Source: CAWEHT01 sp963808455 (GTDB lineage: Bacteria > Chloroflexota > Anaerolineae > CG2-30-64-16). From it: 5,772 nt of DNA. Below the pieces are notes generated by a model. It saw only the letters and a program-made list of their open reading frames with translations. It did no database searches and was not told the origin of the DNA. Both the position numbers and the translations under genes were made by a program. The stretch is taken from the NCBI GenBank assembly GCA_963808455.1, contig CAWEHT010000308.1:1-5772 (forward strand), read 5' to 3'. Positions 4,411 to 5,772 of this stretch are shown here, one piece after another (within the stretch, counting starts at the first letter, position 1; each line of letters starts with the position of its first letter).

Positions 4411-5772
4411 ATGCCAAGCCTGCTGATCATCGGCGGCAGTGATGCCGGCATCAGCGCGGCGTTGCGGGCGCGAGAGGTTGACCCCAACGCGCGGGTGACC
4501 GTCGTGGTGGCCGACAACTATCCCAGCTTTAGCATCTGCGGTCTGCCCTTCTACGTGAGCGGCGAAGTGCCCGACTGGCGCAACCTCGCTCACCGGACCG
4601 TCGATGAGCTTGCCGGCGCGGGCATCGAGTTGCTGCTCAAGCACACGGCCCGCGCCATCTCCCCGGAAAGCAAGACGGTCTTGGTTGAAGATGGAGCGCA
4701 CAGGGGGCACGAGTTGCCGTACGACCGGCTGGTGATCGCCACCGGGGCGGTGCCCGTCCGCCCACAGATTGCCGGCTTGGATCTTCCCGGCGTTCACCTG
4801 CTTCACTCCATGGAAGACAGTTTCGGCGTCCATGATCAGATCAGCCGCGAACACCCCCGGTCGGCCATCATCATTGGCTTCAGGTTATATCGGACTGGAA
4901 ATGGCCGATGCCCTGACGTATGCCGGCCTGCAGGTTACGCTGCCAGTGCGCGTAGATTCCGTGTTCAGAAGCGCAGTCGATCCCGGTCTTGGGCGCAAGG
5001 TCGAAGACGAGCTGGTCCGGCATGGGGTGACGGTCGTCAAGGGAGTGCAGCCGCGCACCGTCGAGCGCGCCGGCAACGGGCTGGCTGTGGCGGGCGAACC
5101 GGGCTTTGCGCGGCAGGCAGACCTGGTGTTGATCGCGACGGGGGTCCGCCCGGCCTCGGAGCTGGCCCGGGCTGCAGGCATCGCCATCGGAACGCAGGGG
5201 GCCATCTGCGTGGGAGCAGACATGGCCACCAACATTCCGGACATCTATGCCGCCGGCGACTGCGTCGAGACCCTGCATCGCGTCACCGGACGGTACACCT
5301 ATTTGCCGCTGGGCACCACAGCGCACAAACAAGGGCGGGTTGCCGGTGAGAACGCTGCCGGCGGACAGCGCCGCTTTGCCGAGACGGTCGGCACCCAGGT
5401 GGTCAAAGTCTTCGAACTCGCCATCGCACGCACGGGCTTGCGCGACCATGAAGCGCTGCAAGAAGGCTACAGTCCGCTGACCGTAGAATCGGCTGCCTGG
5501 GATCATAAGTTTTACTATCCGGGTGCTCATGAGCTGGCGCTGCGCGTGACCGGCGACCAAGTGAGTGGGCGCTTGCTCGGCGCGCAGGTGGTGGGCCATT
5601 GGCAGTCCGAGGTCGCCAAGCGCATCGACATCTTCGCCGCCGCCCTGTTTACTGGCATGAGCGTGGACGAACTGAACGATCTTGACCTGAGTTACACCCC
5701 GCCCCTCGGTAGCCCCTGGGATGCCGTCCAAATGAGCGCTCAACATTGGGCTCAGGCAGTCGCGCGCAGCGT
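4411..5772 (+). CDS. FAD/NAD(P)H disulfide reductase, CoA-disulfide reductase-like, frameshifted
   Basis: The frame-corrected product has 453 residues to the window edge, close to the usual 440-460, so only a few are missing. It belongs to the pyridine nucleotide-disulfide oxidoreductases, nearest CoA-disulfide reductase and NADH oxidase, which use one active cysteine to reduce thiol compounds or oxygen. Seen in order: the FAD-binding start LLIIGGSDAG; SFSICGLPFY with Cys43; ATGAVPVRP; an NAD(P)H site GSGYIGLEMA (about 156-165); ATGVRP; a second FAD site IYAAGDC with Asp283; and a dimerisation domain ending LSYTPPLGSPWDAVQ. One extra T in TT at 4879-4880 shifts the frame inside the NAD(P)H-binding glycine loop. 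Reading 4411-4878 and then 4880 onward restores everything with no stop. Unrepaired, translation ends at 5349 as nonsense. The site is no recognised slippery heptamer, so sequencing error or recent inactivation is likely. It probably shares a transcript with arsC. Confidence 0.88.

Noticed and set aside
4880..5746. 288-codon - strand open frame opposite the flavoenzyme
   Set aside because: The + strand encodes conserved FAD-binding and dimerisation motifs over the same bases once the frameshift is corrected; the antisense frame has no recognisable features.

Overview
The window is a GC-rich bacterial fragment that looks like accessory or metagenomic DNA. A eukaryotic-type Ser/Thr kinase, a primase-helicase of the TOTE type, a thioredoxin-coupled arsenate reductase and a CoA-disulfide-reductase-like flavoenzyme would fit Chloroflexota or a similar lineage. 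That is an impression from gene content and protein style only; there is no rRNA or other marker gene. No tRNA, rRNA, CRISPR array or intact insertion sequence was seen.

Left edge (1-766, + strand): the central part of a Ser/Thr kinase catalytic domain enters from outside the window. It keeps the catalytic loop, DFG and the activation-segment end, then loses all kinase similarity near base 297 and stops at 399. Bases 400-766 hold no convincing gene, only two hairpins that lie downstream of the helicase gene.

Centre (767-3271, - strand): one large intact gene for an 834-residue protein. In order it has a short coiled coil, a four-cysteine cluster, an archaeo-eukaryotic primase (AEP) domain and a superfamily 2 helicase. 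This is the architecture of the primase-helicase of so-called TOTE conflict systems, which are predicted to act against invading nucleic acid. No partner gene is visible here. Its last residues have been rewritten by a 17-bp tandem duplication across the stop codon.

Divergent intergenic region (3272-3810): it holds an unlisted 26-codon frame upstream of the helicase with a very strong Shine-Dalgarno, an AT-rich block with a promoter-like pair and an imperfect 25-bp palindrome, a hairpin plus T-tract with two mutually exclusive stems, and a short open frame ending in a TAATG overlap with the next gene.

Right part (3811-5772, + strand): arsC with all catalytic residues, then an FAD/NAD(P)H-dependent disulfide reductase-like gene that runs off the window just before its expected end. 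The flavoenzyme is broken by one extra T at 4879-4880; both halves are otherwise clean. The two genes read as an arsenic or thiol-redox operon: ArsC reduces arsenate using thiols, and the flavoenzyme could supply or recycle thiol reducing power. That functional link is an inference.
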